From positions 23,815 through 55,668 of the forward strand of contig MZZL01000050.1 in assembly GCA_002749535.1 (NCBI GenBank): a stretch of DNA of 31,854 bases, given 5' to 3'. Each line of letters starts with the position of its first letter. Position 1 is the first letter of the stretch. The DNA is from Apophysomyces variabilis (taxonomy: Eukaryota > Mucoromycota > Mucoromycetes > Mucorales > Mucoraceae). The position numbers and the translations under genes were made by a program. Positions 1 to 10,549 of the stretch are shown here, one piece after another. The notes under the pieces were generated by a model that saw only the letters and a program-made list of their open reading frames with translations, ran no database searches and had not been told where the DNA came from.

Positions 1-21
1 ATTGTATCTAACCTTTTCTAG

Positions 22-2276
22 AAATCATCCTCTTTGGTTATATCTGACGTGGAAGACAATGAATCCACTACCAGTTTTTCATGGCAAGAATTGTATATGT
101 CTCTTGTTGCAGAACCAAGCAACGATGATCTTTCAGAACAAGGATCATCAATTGGCTCGTCCAACAAAAAGCAAAAGTCTGCTACCAGTTGGATATTCTT
201 GAATGGCTGGGCAACTCGACAAAATNCTTTCAGAACAAGGATCATCAATTGGCTCGTCCAACAAAAAGCAAAAGTCTGCTACCAGTTGGATATTCTTGAA
301 TGGCTGGGCAACTCAACAAAATATAAATGGTGCTAGTACAATTGCTTGCAACTTTACAAGTCCTCGTGGTGTAAAATGCCAATGGATTTACGTCAGTTCT
401 ACTAGCTCCACTGGAAATATGCTCAAGCATCTTCGATCTAAAAACAAAATTACCAAGGATTCTCCTGCCGCCACCTCTGACAACACTTTCCTTACTGCTG
501 GGCCAATGGATAGGTTCATTTCAACCGTCGATGGAAAGCGTATAAACCAAACGTTCAGCAAAGAAAAATTCCATGAGCTCCTTCTTGCCAATGTAATTGC
601 TACTGCATCTCCATATACATCTGTCGAAAGAAAAACGTTGCAGGAATTAATATACTTTGCATACAACGCACTGGATCTCACAAGTCTAAAGCTACCTAGT
701 TCAACGACCATCAAGCATGATCTGGAAAAATCTTATCAAAGATATGAACAAGAAATTGCAACCTTGCTACAAGAGCAACCTTACCTTTGCTATACCATGG
801 ATGGTTGGACTAGTGATATGAAAGACGCATTTCTTGGGATAACCGCACACTGGATTGACAAAGACTGGATACAGCAATCAGTCGTCATTGGTTTTGAACC
901 GCTTTACAGACCCCATTCCGCGGTGAACATGGCAGAAATGATGATGGATGTGTTGCATAAATATGATCTTACATCCAAGCCATTCTTCTTGATGATGGAT
1001 AACCCATCCAATATGACGGCACTTGCAAGGGAACTAGAGTGGATGGTGGGAAGTGAAGTCTTTGCAGCAAAGGACAACCATATCCCATGTATGGGTCACA
1101 CTTTCAACTTGGCTGTCCAGGCAATTCTACATGATTGGTTTGCGCGCAGAGGCATTAGAAGAGAAGGAAGGCAATCTGACAGATGATATGGAACAAGATG
1201 TTGAGCACCGTCCTGGTGAAAGTGTTGGTAAGGATCATATTATCCAGAAATACACTATGACTAACAGTTCTCCTTACCAGGTGGTGTCATTAGACGATTG
1301 CGTCAAGGCATTATTAAAATTCGAGCATCACCACAAAGACGGGCATTGTACAAGCGATTCTGCGATTCAAACAATGTGGGCAACAAGGAATTGATTGTTG
1401 ATGTCAGAACGTAATGGAACTCCACTCTTGAAATGCTCAAAAGAGCATATGAACAGCGAGAAGCATACAACGCCACTTGTTGTTCAATATAAGAGCTTTC
1501 TGAATATGCGCTTTCTACAAATGATTGGTTGCAAGTTATTGAAGTGAAAACCATTTTATCTGGCTTTGATACATTTACTGCCCTGCTTTCTGGTTCAAAA
1601 TACCCATCAATCAACGCTTCTATAATTGCATACAACTGGCTCTTCGATCACATTAAGGACTATAGAGAAAAGAAAATTGAAGTAAGTATTTATAAAAACC
1701 TATGGTTCAATATGATACTTACTTTCAGTACCATAGTCCTTTCCTGAAATCGCTCTTGCTGCTGAATGTGCCCATGACAAATTGAAAAAGTATTACAGTT
1801 GTGCAATTGCACCCATCTATTCCATTGCCACTGCTTTGGATCCTCAGGCAAAGTACGGATGGTGAGAAGAGGTGTCATGGCCGGCTGAATGGATAGGCCA
1901 AGCAAGGGATGCAGTTGAACAAGCGTGGGCAGATGAATTTCGACCAACAGCTGCAATGGTTGCAAACGAAGAAAGCAGTAAAGTATAACTCTTCAAACCG
2001 ATGCCGCCTAGGGATCAACTGACTGATTACATTGTGGAGCCATGAACTGATGGAAGCATGGACGTTTTGGAGTACTGGAGAAGTCGCAGTGGGCAATGGC
2101 AACAGTTGTCACAAATGGCGTTGAGGTATCTGGCAGTTCCTGCAAGTTCAGTTCCTTGTGAGCGTTGCTTTTCATGAGCAAAGTTCTTTATCCCACCAGA
2201 GCGCAATTGGCTATTGCCAGAGTCGTTGAAACAGTCAGTTCTCTTTAATTCGTGGAGAAAGTTTTTAGATTGTTAG
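22..2276 (+). pseudogene. hAT transposase pseudogene, copy A
   Basis: hAT transposases cut and paste their own element in the nucleus. By homology with copy B the exons are 22-1227, 1281-1681 and 1737-2276; exon 1 lies upstream of the window. Introns 1228-1280 (53 nt) and 1682-1736 (55 nt) keep GT..AG ends. Visible hAT landmarks are the DGWTSD block near 801 (first catalytic Asp), the second Asp in MMDNPSNM near 1000, the CMGHTFNLAVQ block near 1090, and the C-terminal dimerisation domain (LEYWRS to VPCERC) near 2070-2170 with the catalytic Glu. Damage: a 96-bp duplication plus N near 226 shifts the frame, a 1-nt insertion near 1134 shifts it again, and stops occur at 1412, 1490, 1863, 1986, 2043 and 2175. 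The last four are open codons in copy B and are explained by C-to-T or G-to-A changes. Confidence 0.9.
130..322 (+). repeat. 96-bp tandem duplication joined by one N
   Basis: Bases 130-225 are repeated at 227-322 with one difference near the end (CTCGAC against CTCAAC), with a single N at 226 between them. Copy B has this segment once. Because 96 is a multiple of three, the N is what breaks the reading frame. A single N between two near-identical segments is typical of a forced contig join, so this is more likely an assembly artefact than biology. Confidence 0.8.
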
Positions 2277-3093
2277 AGGAAAGAAGAGCGGGAAAAGAGT
2301 GAATGGAAAAAATAGAGAGGGCAAAAAAAAGTTTTTTTACGAAATAAAGCCACTGCTTCCCCAAAATACACGTCTCTTTTTTTTTTTGTTCAAACGTATT
2401 CACTTTCTCTTTGCTTTTATAACCTCTTCTCTATTAGGATTCCGACGATTATTTTCACTACGTCTCAACATCTGCTGTTACATGACATCGTATGAGGAAT
2501 GTTCCTTTTACTCATCTGCTTCTTACTTTGTCCTTATATCTTTCTTTTACTATCAGAAAATAAAGTGACTCACGCACCAAAGCTTTTTATCACACTGTAC
2601 CCTTCAGGCCACAAATATGAACTTTATAACCAAGTGATGAGTACCGCTTTTACATGTCTTTTCTACAATTTGGAAAAAAAAGCAGCGCACTTTAGGCGTT
2701 TATATTCTACTCTTCAGCTATTACGATTAGCAATTAGTTACCACTACCACTTTTTTCTTTTATTCTTAGTTTGATCATTGGAAAAAATTATCATACCTTT
2801 GTATGCACCATGACACGATTCTATCTGTAACATCAGCGATCTCATCTTGCATTCAGATTCTGTTACAATCTATTATTGTCCCTTTCTAAAACATTCTCCT
2901 TTTATTATGCATACGTTTACCAATGGATAAAGCGTAAATTGATGCTAGACTCTTATGCCTTATAATTCTTACATATTATTGGTCTATCTGTATCTGATCC
3001 ATCAATCTGTCAGATATATACAGATCGGATATGGATCATCCATTTATAAATGGATCGGATTCAGATAGGGGGTCAATCTGATCCATATCCGAC
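2277..3093 (+). other. hAT A 3' noncoding region
   Basis: No gene is visible. The block is closely shared with copy B at 20967-21782, including a poly-T run near 2380 and AT-rich DNA. The last 100 bp before the right end hold repeated GGATCNGAT-like motifs in both orientations (2993-3085). Such subterminal repeats are usual transposase-binding candidates in hAT elements. Short open frames here encode low-complexity F/L/S-rich peptides and are not credible genes. Confidence 0.7.
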
Positions 3094-3107
3094 TTTGACG
3101 ATCCCTA
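3094..3107. repeat. Right TIR of hAT A
   Basis: TTTGACGATCCCTA is the inverse of TAGGGATCGTCAAA. It matches the copy B terminus except for one CpG-to-TpG difference. The adjacent GTCCATCC (3108-3115) is the right half of the expected 8-bp target-site duplication. Confidence 0.88.
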
Positions 3108-4403
3108 GTCCATCCAGTTTATCATCATGGCATTTGGGACCTTCTGCATATGCAGGTAAGTTAGAGCTTTGTGGTCGGTATACAGAGTAAATTAATTACC
3201 CCACAAGTATGCATGGAACTTATTGAGAGCATAGATAACTACTAAAAGCTCTTTATGTGTAACAGAATAGTTACGTTCCAATTTAGATAGTGCTCTGGCC
3301 ATGAAGGCAATGTACTTGGTCTTGCCATCGACAACCTGATACAGCATAACACTGATGCCTACATTGGAAGCATCTGTGGCAATGCAGAAAGGTAATGATA
3401 AATCAGGGTAGGACAACAATGGCGCACGGCTAATGACATATTTTAGATCCTTAAAGGCCTTATCATGTTTTTCAGTCCATATAGAGTGTAAGCTGTCTGC
3501 GTTTCTCAAGGCATCCAACGGAGTGGTGAGACGTGCCACATTTGGGATATGCTCCCTGAAATAATTCACAATGCTAAGAAAGCGTTGGATATCTTTACCG
3601 GTTTTAGGTGTTGGCCATTTTTCAACATTACTAACCTTATGAGTATCTAAGGAAATGCCTTCATAGGAGACACAAAATCCAAGTAAGTATACGCAGCTCT
3701 GGGCAAAATGACACTTTTGTGGATTTAAGATCAGATTAACGTCCATCAAGATCTTTATGACGTTTTGTACATGGTTTGCATGTTCTGCAAGTGATTTAGA
3801 ATATATCACAACGTCATCTATGAAAGCTGTTACTTATGGTAACTTATGAAATAAAGAAGCCATTACTCTTTGAAATTTGGAAAAGATCGGTTTAAGACTG
3901 AATGGACATTCTCAAAACATATACTGAACTCCATTAGGGGCAGTAAAAGCAGTTTTATGCCGATGTTCTTCAGCGATCATAAAGTGATAAAATGCGCTTT
4001 TGAGATCTAACGTGCTGAAAACACATGCACCCTTCAATTAGAAATATATGTCACGAATCAATAGCAATGGATACTTGTCCTCCCTAAGCAACTTATTGAT
4101 GTGACGGGGATCTAAACAGGGTCTTTTACCTGTATAATTACCCTCAGTGTCTTTCTTTGGAGCTAAGGTTAATGGACTGTTCCAGGCTGTATTTATAGGA
4201 GCCTTTTCAATAGTACCCTCTTCTAACCATTGTTTTACAGTGTCTTCAATCAATGGAATTAACGAATGTGGGATTGGATATTGCCTTTGGAAGGCAGTAT
4301 GACCTTCTTCTGTGTCAAGGTAAATGACAGATTCGGGTACAGTACAAAAAGAGTTTTTCGGGATGTGTCTGTTAGCTTCAATGTACAGTTCAATGCTGCG
4401 CAT
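3108..4403 (-). pseudogene. Gypsy-1 RT/RNase H region (pol)
   Basis: RT copies element RNA into cDNA and RNase H removes the template. The minus-strand reading shows the RT entry block (LEEGTIEKAPINTAWNSPLT, near 4160-4220), the LDPRHINKLL block, the catalytic motif and the connection domain. It continues to the RNase H start at CIATDASNVG (near 3370) and the KELLVVIYALNKFHAYLWGN block (near 3210). The RT box is FIDD near 3815-3825 where Gypsy-2 has FMDD, an ATG-to-ATA change. Stops are present near 3835 (TAA), 3917 (TGA) and 4038 (TAG). The two Asp residues remain. The region is cut off by hAT A. Confidence 0.9.
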
Positions 4404-5023
4404 AAACTCTACATTCTTCTACTGTACCTACTGGTGATTCATTTGGCACCAGTTTATCATGTATTGTCTCATCTTTTATACGTTTTGTTGGAATATCCCA
4501 TAAAGTGGTTATTCTGGACAATGCAATACCCATTTTTGGCATAAGATCCATGCTGATACTTACTTGTGTACCTTCTGACAATTTCATTACTTCAAAAGAA
4601 TGTTGGATCTTATGTCCATTGTATAAGAACTCAATCAGTTCAGTTTTTCTGATTCGCTCAATCTCATGACCATGTGCAGCTAGGCTTATTTTACCAACAA
4701 CTTTGTTTACTTTATATGATAGATTTTTAAAAATTTCACTGTCTATGGCTGAGAAATCAGCACCAGTGTCCACAAGGGCTAGTAGTTGCTTATTCTGTAA
4801 GGTCAGAGGTACGAAACAAGATTTAGTTTGATTTGTCTTCATAGAGCGATTTTTTAAATGATGCTTACTTAATGCTTCGAGATCAAGCTCTTGCATAATA
4901 TCATCTTTATTTGTGTTTACATGTTCATTATCTGATGTGTATGACAATGGATTATTCTGGTCATATGACGTAATTGCATGTGCTACACAGGCCATCAAGT
5001 TTTCCTTTGCCTTTTTTCCTTTT
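4404..5023 (-). pseudogene. Gypsy-1 protease region
   Basis: A retropepsin-like aspartic protease processes the polyprotein. The minus strand encodes LVDTGADFSAID (near 4740-4775) with the catalytic D-T-G triad, followed by hydrophobic strands and the GMDLMPKMG-like segment (here SMDLMPKMG, near 4525-4550) that in this family precedes RT. Compared with Gypsy-2 there is a 2-nt deletion near 4409, which puts protease and RT in different frames here. Confidence 0.83.
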
Positions 5024-6328
5024 GCCTCCAGGAATTCGGGGCAGCAGTGACTATAGAACCATGGTTTATAACAAAAGGTGCATAGTTTATTCATAGCCTG
5101 TGAGGTACTCATATTATTACCCTTATCGCTATGATTACTAAAGGATCTGTCATGTGCAGTCCTCTCATGTTTACCTACCATGTTTTGGTTGACCTTAGAC
5201 TTTACTGAGCGAGAGATCAAATGGTCATCCTCTTCTAAAGACTATTTTTCATCTGAGGTCATGGCCAGGACGAGATCGCACACCTTATCTAAGTCAGTTG
5301 GGATGTTGGCACCAAACTGGGATGCCACAATGAAGCAAGCATGATTGCAATAATGCAGGAGCAGAGAGGAGATGAAGGCGACAATGAGGTTTTCATTTTC
5401 TTCACATCCAGACTCAAGACGTTGCGTTTGGAAACGCTCAATATACGCCAGAAGTGTTTCACCACGTTTTTTGGACTATATGGAAAGTTTGCATGAGAGT
5501 TCAGTAGCGATGGATGGGAGTATCGAATTTATATAGAAGAATTGATTCAGCTTCAGATCAAGACAAGTTTCGATGGGCAAGCTTTGTGTCAAACCAAACC
5601 TTTTGACTATCATTCAGACACAACTTAAGGAGTCTTTCCCAATGACCATCATAACCAATTTGGTATGCATCCAATTGAGCCTTGAATGCTCTTACAAAAG
5701 AACAAACAGAATCATGGACGTCTTTTTTCATATTCCACTTGGTGCCACCAGCAAGTTGAAGAGTGGGCAAGTCTCTGGGAACTGCAGCACTTTGATTTAT
5801 ATTGTGCATGGGTTTAACTCCCAGTTGAGACATCTGAAGCTCAGAATTGGTGGAGCAGCTCATGTTGAAACTTTCACATGAAGAAACAACACTGACAGAC
5901 GCACGAAATTCCTTACACTCAGGATACTTCTTCGCACAAAGAAGAGAAAACTTATTAACATGCTCTTCAGCAATATGGAACTCATTTAGCAGGCGATCAC
6001 ATGTCTCCTCAGCTTCATTCATTTCCATAGCATTGTTATACAAGCGCTCTTTTTAATTTGTTAACTCTTTTAATTTAGCTAACGTGCGGAGGGCACTGGA
6101 AACTGGATCTGCATGCTTGGAAGTGCTACTGCCTTGAAATACCGATGATGGCAGAGAGACCACTGAACCAGGACCATTGATAACCGGGCTGGCCTCACCA
6201 GACAAGACAGGAATGGATGGATCCACAGATGGGATGGATGGATGTTGATCCACATCCATTGATTGATCACTGGAAACAGAAACATGAGGATTAACCTTGA
6301 GGATGGATGTTTGATTTTCAATTGACAT
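5024..6328 (-). pseudogene. Gypsy-1 gag region
   Basis: Gag forms the virus-like particle. The minus-strand product starts at MSIENQTS (6328) or at an in-frame ATG inside the LTR (6394). It has a Pro/Ser/Asp-rich N-terminus, then the charged helical segment EMNEAEETCDRLLNEFHIAE (near 5975-6040). The capsid-like part follows, with W and L spacing typical of retrotransposon gag, and it ends with a zinc-knuckle-like CTFCYKPWFYSHC (near 5045-5085). A 1-nt insertion in a T run near 5467-5473 shifts the frame relative to Gypsy-2. Stops occur near 6053 and 5558. Confidence 0.8.
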
Positions 6329-6362
6329 CTTAACAGGGATTTCAGAATTCAACATAAAAAAA

Positions 6363-6589
6363 TGTTGTATTAAGATGGATAATGGATCAGACACAGAGAC
6401 TCAAACAAGAGAATACGTTGAGACTGGTGTTTATTCCTAAAAGAAGGATCATAAACTAAGAACCCATGTCTAATGATTAAAGAATAAATCTTTTGTAACA
6501 GAGATCATACATCTGAAACAAGTCCAATTAATGTATGTAAAGGATATGGCTTATGAATCTACCTTAATACACTTTATCAGAATACCACA
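6363..6589 (-). repeat. 5' LTR of Gypsy-1
   Basis: This 227-bp LTR reads TGTGGTATTC...ATACAACA on the minus strand and is nearly identical to the Gypsy-2 LTRs (228 bp; one base is missing near 6438). It has TG..CA ends. The flank TATTA (6590-6594) would be the target-site duplication, but the other copy is outside the window. Confidence 0.92.
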
Positions 6590-6599
6590 TATTAAAGCA

Positions 6600-6607
6600 G
6601 GTGCGTG
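6600..6607. repeat. 8-bp TSD of hAT C, left copy
   Basis: GGTGCGTG directly precedes the left TIR and is repeated exactly after the right TIR (10432-10439). An 8-bp duplication is the hAT superfamily hallmark. Confidence 0.96.
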
Positions 6608-6740
6608 TAGGGATCATTACAGGTCAGGTCAGGTCAGGTTGAAGGTCAACCCATATCCAATCCGTTTATAAATGGATAACCCATATTCAACCCATTTATA
6701 TGAGGTGGGTTGATGGGTCAGGTATGGGTCAACCAATAGT
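6608..6740. repeat. Left TIR and subterminal repeats of hAT C
   Basis: TAGGGATCATTA (6608-6619) is followed by repeated GGTCAGGT, GGTCAACC and ACCCATAT motifs. Similar motifs in inverse orientation sit at the other end (10308-10431). These are candidate transposase-binding sites by analogy with other hAT elements. Confidence 0.8.
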
Positions 6741-7079
6741 ATTTAAGGATACGAATATGGTTAAGCACTTTGACGTTTGTGTAATAAAAAGTACGTTGTA
6801 AAACGCAGCAATAGTTTATTTGTAGCCTTGCAAAATATAGCAGAAACAAGTAAGGAAAAAAGAAGGGAATTTTTTTTGCGAATTAAAGTGGTAATGTCAT
6901 ATGATAGTATGATGTCATAATGGTGCAATGGCATCTGTTGAAAGGACAGTCAAAGTAAAAGAAGTGTATTTATTTTCTGACAAAGGTTTTAAAGCAAGGC
7001 ATAAGAGAGAAAGGTGTCAAAGTAAAAATAAAAGCAAAGGGGACAGAATTTTTTGGGGACTGTAAAAAGCTTTCTTGTT

Positions 7080-9349
7080 TTATTTTTCTTTACAAAAACT
7101 TTTTTCTTGGCTGTTTAACGCCTTTTGCCAAGAGTTAACCAACACTAATTGCTGAAGTGATTCCTGCAACAAACGATTGTGTTCAAATGGTATAAAAAAC
7201 TTTGCTCATGAAAAGCATCGTTCTGATGGTACTGATGTTGCCAGCACTGCTAGGTATCGTAATGCCATTTCAGACAACTTTTTCTACTGTGTGCTATGAC
7301 TCTTCCAGTACTCCAGTGCTTGCGTTGATTCTGCGAACGTCCCTTCTGCAATGTACTCACTCAACTGATCGCTGGGCGCCTTTGGCTTGAACAATTGAAT
7401 CTTCTTTTGCTGCATTTCGTTTGATGGCACATTAAGCTTTGGACAAAAAGCTTCTTCCTAAACTGCTTGCACCGCATGCTTTGATTGCACGATCCATTCT
7501 GTTAGCCATTCAATGTCACTCCACCATTGGTACTTTGCATATGGATCAAGAGCTGTTGCAATGGAGTAGACCGGTGCAGTACTTCTACTGTAATATTCAT
7601 TCAACTTGGAATGAGCAAAGTCAGCAGCAAGAGCAATAGTTGGGAATGTCTAATGAACGTAAAAGTTAGTAAGTGTTTGTGATAGTACTTTTGAACTTGT
7701 ATTTCTTACCGCCATTTTTTCTTCTTTGTATTTTTCCACATGGTTGAACAACCAGTTATACACAGGTATGGTACTGTTTATCGTTGGATACAATGCACCT
7801 GAGAGTTCTAAAGTAAACGTATCAAAGCCAGAAAGTAGATTCTGAACTTCTTCAACGCACTGCCAATCTTCTGAAGAAAGTCCATAAGCGGACACTTCAT
7901 TTGAGGTTTGCCAAACATCGTTATATGCTTTTTGCTGCTCATGTGCTCTTTGGAGCATTATAAAGGTAGAGTTCCAGCATGTCTTGATATCTATGATCAA
8001 TTCTTTGCTTGCTAGACTGTTAGCAGTACAATACCATTTGTACATTTCTCTTCTTTATGGTGAAGATCTAATCTTGATGATACCATGACGAAGACGTTGG
8101 ATAATGTTACCTACAAGATAAGTTCAGTTACTATTGGTATGTATTTTTGTAACAGTAATGCTTACCAACAGAATTGCTAATAGTATTCTCATTTCCATCA
8201 ACAGTTTGATCACCATTCAAATCATCATTGGCCTCTGCTAGCAATCCATCTTTTATAACTGATTGTGCTGCCAAATTGATAATATGTCCAATGCAAGAGA
8301 TGCGATTTTCATCTGCCTTGAAATGCCACTTCCAACTAACGTTTCCAATTCTCTTGCCATTGCGATCATGCTGGATACATTGTCTGTTGTTATGAAAAAC
8401 GGTTTTGAGGTAAGATCAAATTTAGCTAACACCATCATAATTGTCTGAGCCATGTTTGATCCAGAATGAGGGCCGTTGAGAGGTTCAAATCTGATAACGA
8501 TTGATTGTTGCTTCCAGTTTGAATCAATCCAGTATGCTGTTATCCCAAGGAATGCATCTCTAAGATCACTTGTCCAACCGTCAACCGTGTATGACATGTA
8601 AGGCTGATCCTTCAGAAGATCAGTTATTTGTTGCTGATACTGTTCATAGTATTTTTGGTGATCACGTTTGATAGTAGATGCACTAGGAAGTTTTAGGCTG
8701 GCAAGATCAGGAGCGCTATGAGCGAGATAAAGGAGTTTTTACAACGTTTGATAGGAAACAGACATGTATGGAGAGGCGGTAGATATCATATCAGCAACAA
8801 GGATTTGCTAAAACTTTTCTTTGCTGAAAATTGATTTTTGGACCATTCTATCAGCGTTGATAAAGTACATATTGAGAGGTCCATTGAAAAGAGGAATAGA
8901 ACTAGCACTAGCAGCAGAAGAATCCTTGGAAATTTTATGCTTGGATAAAAGATGTCTGATTACATTGCCAGTAGATCTATCACTGCTGGCAAACTCATGG
9001 TTACAATGACTGCCAGAACGACTAACGTAGTTGCAAACGATCTTGTTAACACCTCTAACTTTTTGCTAGGTTGCCCAATTGTTTACAAAGATCCAGCTAG
9101 TTGGAGTCCTTTGCTTCTTGTTTGGTGGGGCAGGTGATGAACTGTCATTAACGTTTGCTTCAATTGACATATATGACTCTTATCTTGAAAATTTAGCATC
9201 TGATCCAGCGTCCTCAATTTCTGTCACCATAGTGGACAACATATTCTGTATACAATTAGATATGGCTAAGAAGGTATATTACTTATATCAGTCAATTCAT
9301 AAGCTTGACGTTGAGCATTGGTCGAGCTTTCAGTGAATGAATATTGCAT
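7080..9349 (-). pseudogene. hAT transposase pseudogene, element C
   Basis: A four-exon gene is inferred from homology to copy B and from GT..AG signals. Exons run 9349-9287, 9245-8166, 8110-7710 and 7649-7080; introns are 41, 55 and 60 nt. Exon 1 has 21 codons, exactly as in copy B, starting MQYSFTESS. Landmarks are TVDGWTSDLRDAFLG (near 8590, first Asp), ITTDNVSSM (near 8385, second Asp), an IDIKTCWNST block (near 7980), the segment IALAADFAH (near 7630), and LEYWKS to VPSERCFS (near 7160-7260) with the catalytic Glu and dimerisation domain. Damage: the first intron donor reads ATAAGT instead of GTAAGT, there is a frameshift near 8316, and at least eight in-frame stops. One stop (CGA to TGA after CFS) is at the same codon as a stop in copy A. 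Confidence 0.9.
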
Positions 9350-9412
9350 TGTGTTAGGTAAGAAAAAAGATAACAGAGAGATAATGCTTTTCTCATCAGT
9401 TAATGCTTTCTG

Positions 9413-9420
9413 ATTATATA
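9413..9420 (-). promoter_or_regulatory. TATA box of hAT C transposase
   Basis: The minus strand reads TATATAAT about 64 nt upstream of the inferred ATG (9349). The spacing matches copy B, where TATAAATA lies 63-70 nt before the ATG. Confidence 0.5.
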
Positions 9421-10419
9421 GCTTTCTACTGCAGCACTTGTATGATCTTCTTTTTTTTCCTTCTACTTCAAAACAGGAAGTTTACTACGCCATTACTACA
9501 ATAGCAGCTTTACAATAGTTGTCAATTACTGTGGCAGGACATGTTCTTAGTAAGATCAGACCTTTTAGATTGATCTTCAACTTCACCAAAGTCAGCATCC
9601 CTTTTGTGGTAATTTACTGCAGTTGCCGAACATCATTACATCGTGCCAACCATTGTTTCCTTACTGCGGCAGTCTTTGCAAATGTATATGCTTTGGCCTA
9701 ATAGTAGAGTATTGAAGGTAAGCGTTTTATATAATGCCTGTTTTAGCTGTTCAATTGCTACAAAAATAAAATGGAGAGCTTTTTCATTTATTCTTTATTA
9801 TACATAAACGCGTTTTGACATAGTAGTCAGTTTAAGCTTTACGCTTGTAATGTTATGCTGCTTTGTTATTATAAAAATCTGAATCAACATGTGTTTAGAC
9901 ATTCTACTAATCTTGCAAAAGGTACGTTTTTTTCTTTTTACTGCAGCAAGCTTGTCAAACATTTTTCTTCTCCCCAACAGACTTCTTGCAAAAGACTACA
10001 ATAAATCTAAACTATGAAAACAGATTGTTGCCTTTCACATTTGATTAAGAACAACATTGTCATGCTAATGACGGTCAAAATCAGATGCTTTTACTTTAAC
10101 AGTATAATGTAGCTACCATTTGAACATGCATAGTTGCAATGCTGAATGACAATTGTTCACTTATGCGTTCTTATCTTGACACCCAATAAACATGTCTTAT
10201 AATACTGTTTAAAAGGAATGCATTTGAATGCTTTTACTGACTAAGACATTATTGAACACTTTTTTCTATGGTGACTCTATCTAGAAAAGCTAAACGGGTT
10301 AAACAGGTCAGGTCAGGTTACTACTTTCTTGACCTGTTTATTAACTGGGTCATAAAATAGCAACCCGTATCCAGTCTAAATGGATACAGATCAGGTCAGG
10401 TTGATGGGTCACAGATATA

Positions 10420-10439
10420 TAATGATCCCTAGGTGCGTG
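10420..10439. repeat. Right TIR and TSD of hAT C
   Basis: TAATGATCCCTA (10420-10431) is the exact inverse of the left end. GGTGCGTG (10432-10439) repeats the left flank exactly. Confidence 0.95.
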
Positions 10440-10549
10440 ATTATAGGATATAGTATTTGTTATAGCTTCCTTTAACATTTGGTAAGTGCAGTAAAGTAGA
10501 AAGATACATTAGGTGTATGTTATTGTTTGTGTAAATGCAGGGGTCGTTT

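Larger units (their letters stand above)
1..3107 (+). mobile_element. hAT transposon copy A, right-hand part
   Basis: This stretch aligns base for base with 18789-21796 (hAT copy B), apart from point changes, small indels and a 97-bp duplication. It covers part of the first intron, exons 2-4 of the transposase, about 820 bp of 3' noncoding DNA and the right terminal inverted repeat. The left end lies outside the window. The right end reads TTTGACGATCCCTA and is followed by GTCCATCC, which belongs to the Gypsy-1 element. The empty site is visible in Gypsy-2 at 27533-27540, so copy A is an insertion into Gypsy-1 and its left flank should repeat GTCCATCC. The transposase is more decayed than in copy B. 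Confidence 0.93.
3108..6589 (-). mobile_element. Gypsy-1: 5' part of a chromovirus LTR retrotransposon
   Basis: This is a second copy of the family represented by Gypsy-2. It is collinear with 27533-31016 (3482 against 3484 bp). Reading on the minus strand, it has the 5' LTR, gag, protease, RT and most of RNase H, and then stops where hAT A inserted. The integrase, chromodomain and 3' LTR should lie left of hAT A, outside the window. Unlike Gypsy-2 it carries two frameshifts as well as stop codons. Confidence 0.92.
6608..10431 (-). mobile_element. Complete hAT transposon, element C
   Basis: This 3824-bp element has perfect 12-bp TIRs (TAGGGATCATTA / TAATGATCCCTA), a perfect 8-bp TSD (GGTGCGTG) and a minus-strand transposase. 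Both ends carry clusters of GGTCAGGT or its complement (6626-6725 and 10308-10415), including AGGTC in tandem near 6621-6640. The termini and gene architecture are related to hAT A/B, but the sequence is clearly diverged, so it is a separate family with the same ancestor. The noncoding parts, 6730-7079 and 9430-10300, show no genes. Confidence 0.95.

Noticed and set aside
388..714. Minus-strand open frames opposite the hAT transposase exons
   Set aside because: Antisense shadows of exon 2; the plus strand carries the hAT motifs. The same holds for 19079-19405 and 19993-20325.
2299..2774. Open frames with F/L/S-rich peptides in the hAT 3' region (also 21075-21463)
   Set aside because: They lie in AT-rich 3' noncoding DNA, overlap in two frames, and have no motif; conservation between copies A and B is explained by recent duplication of the whole element.
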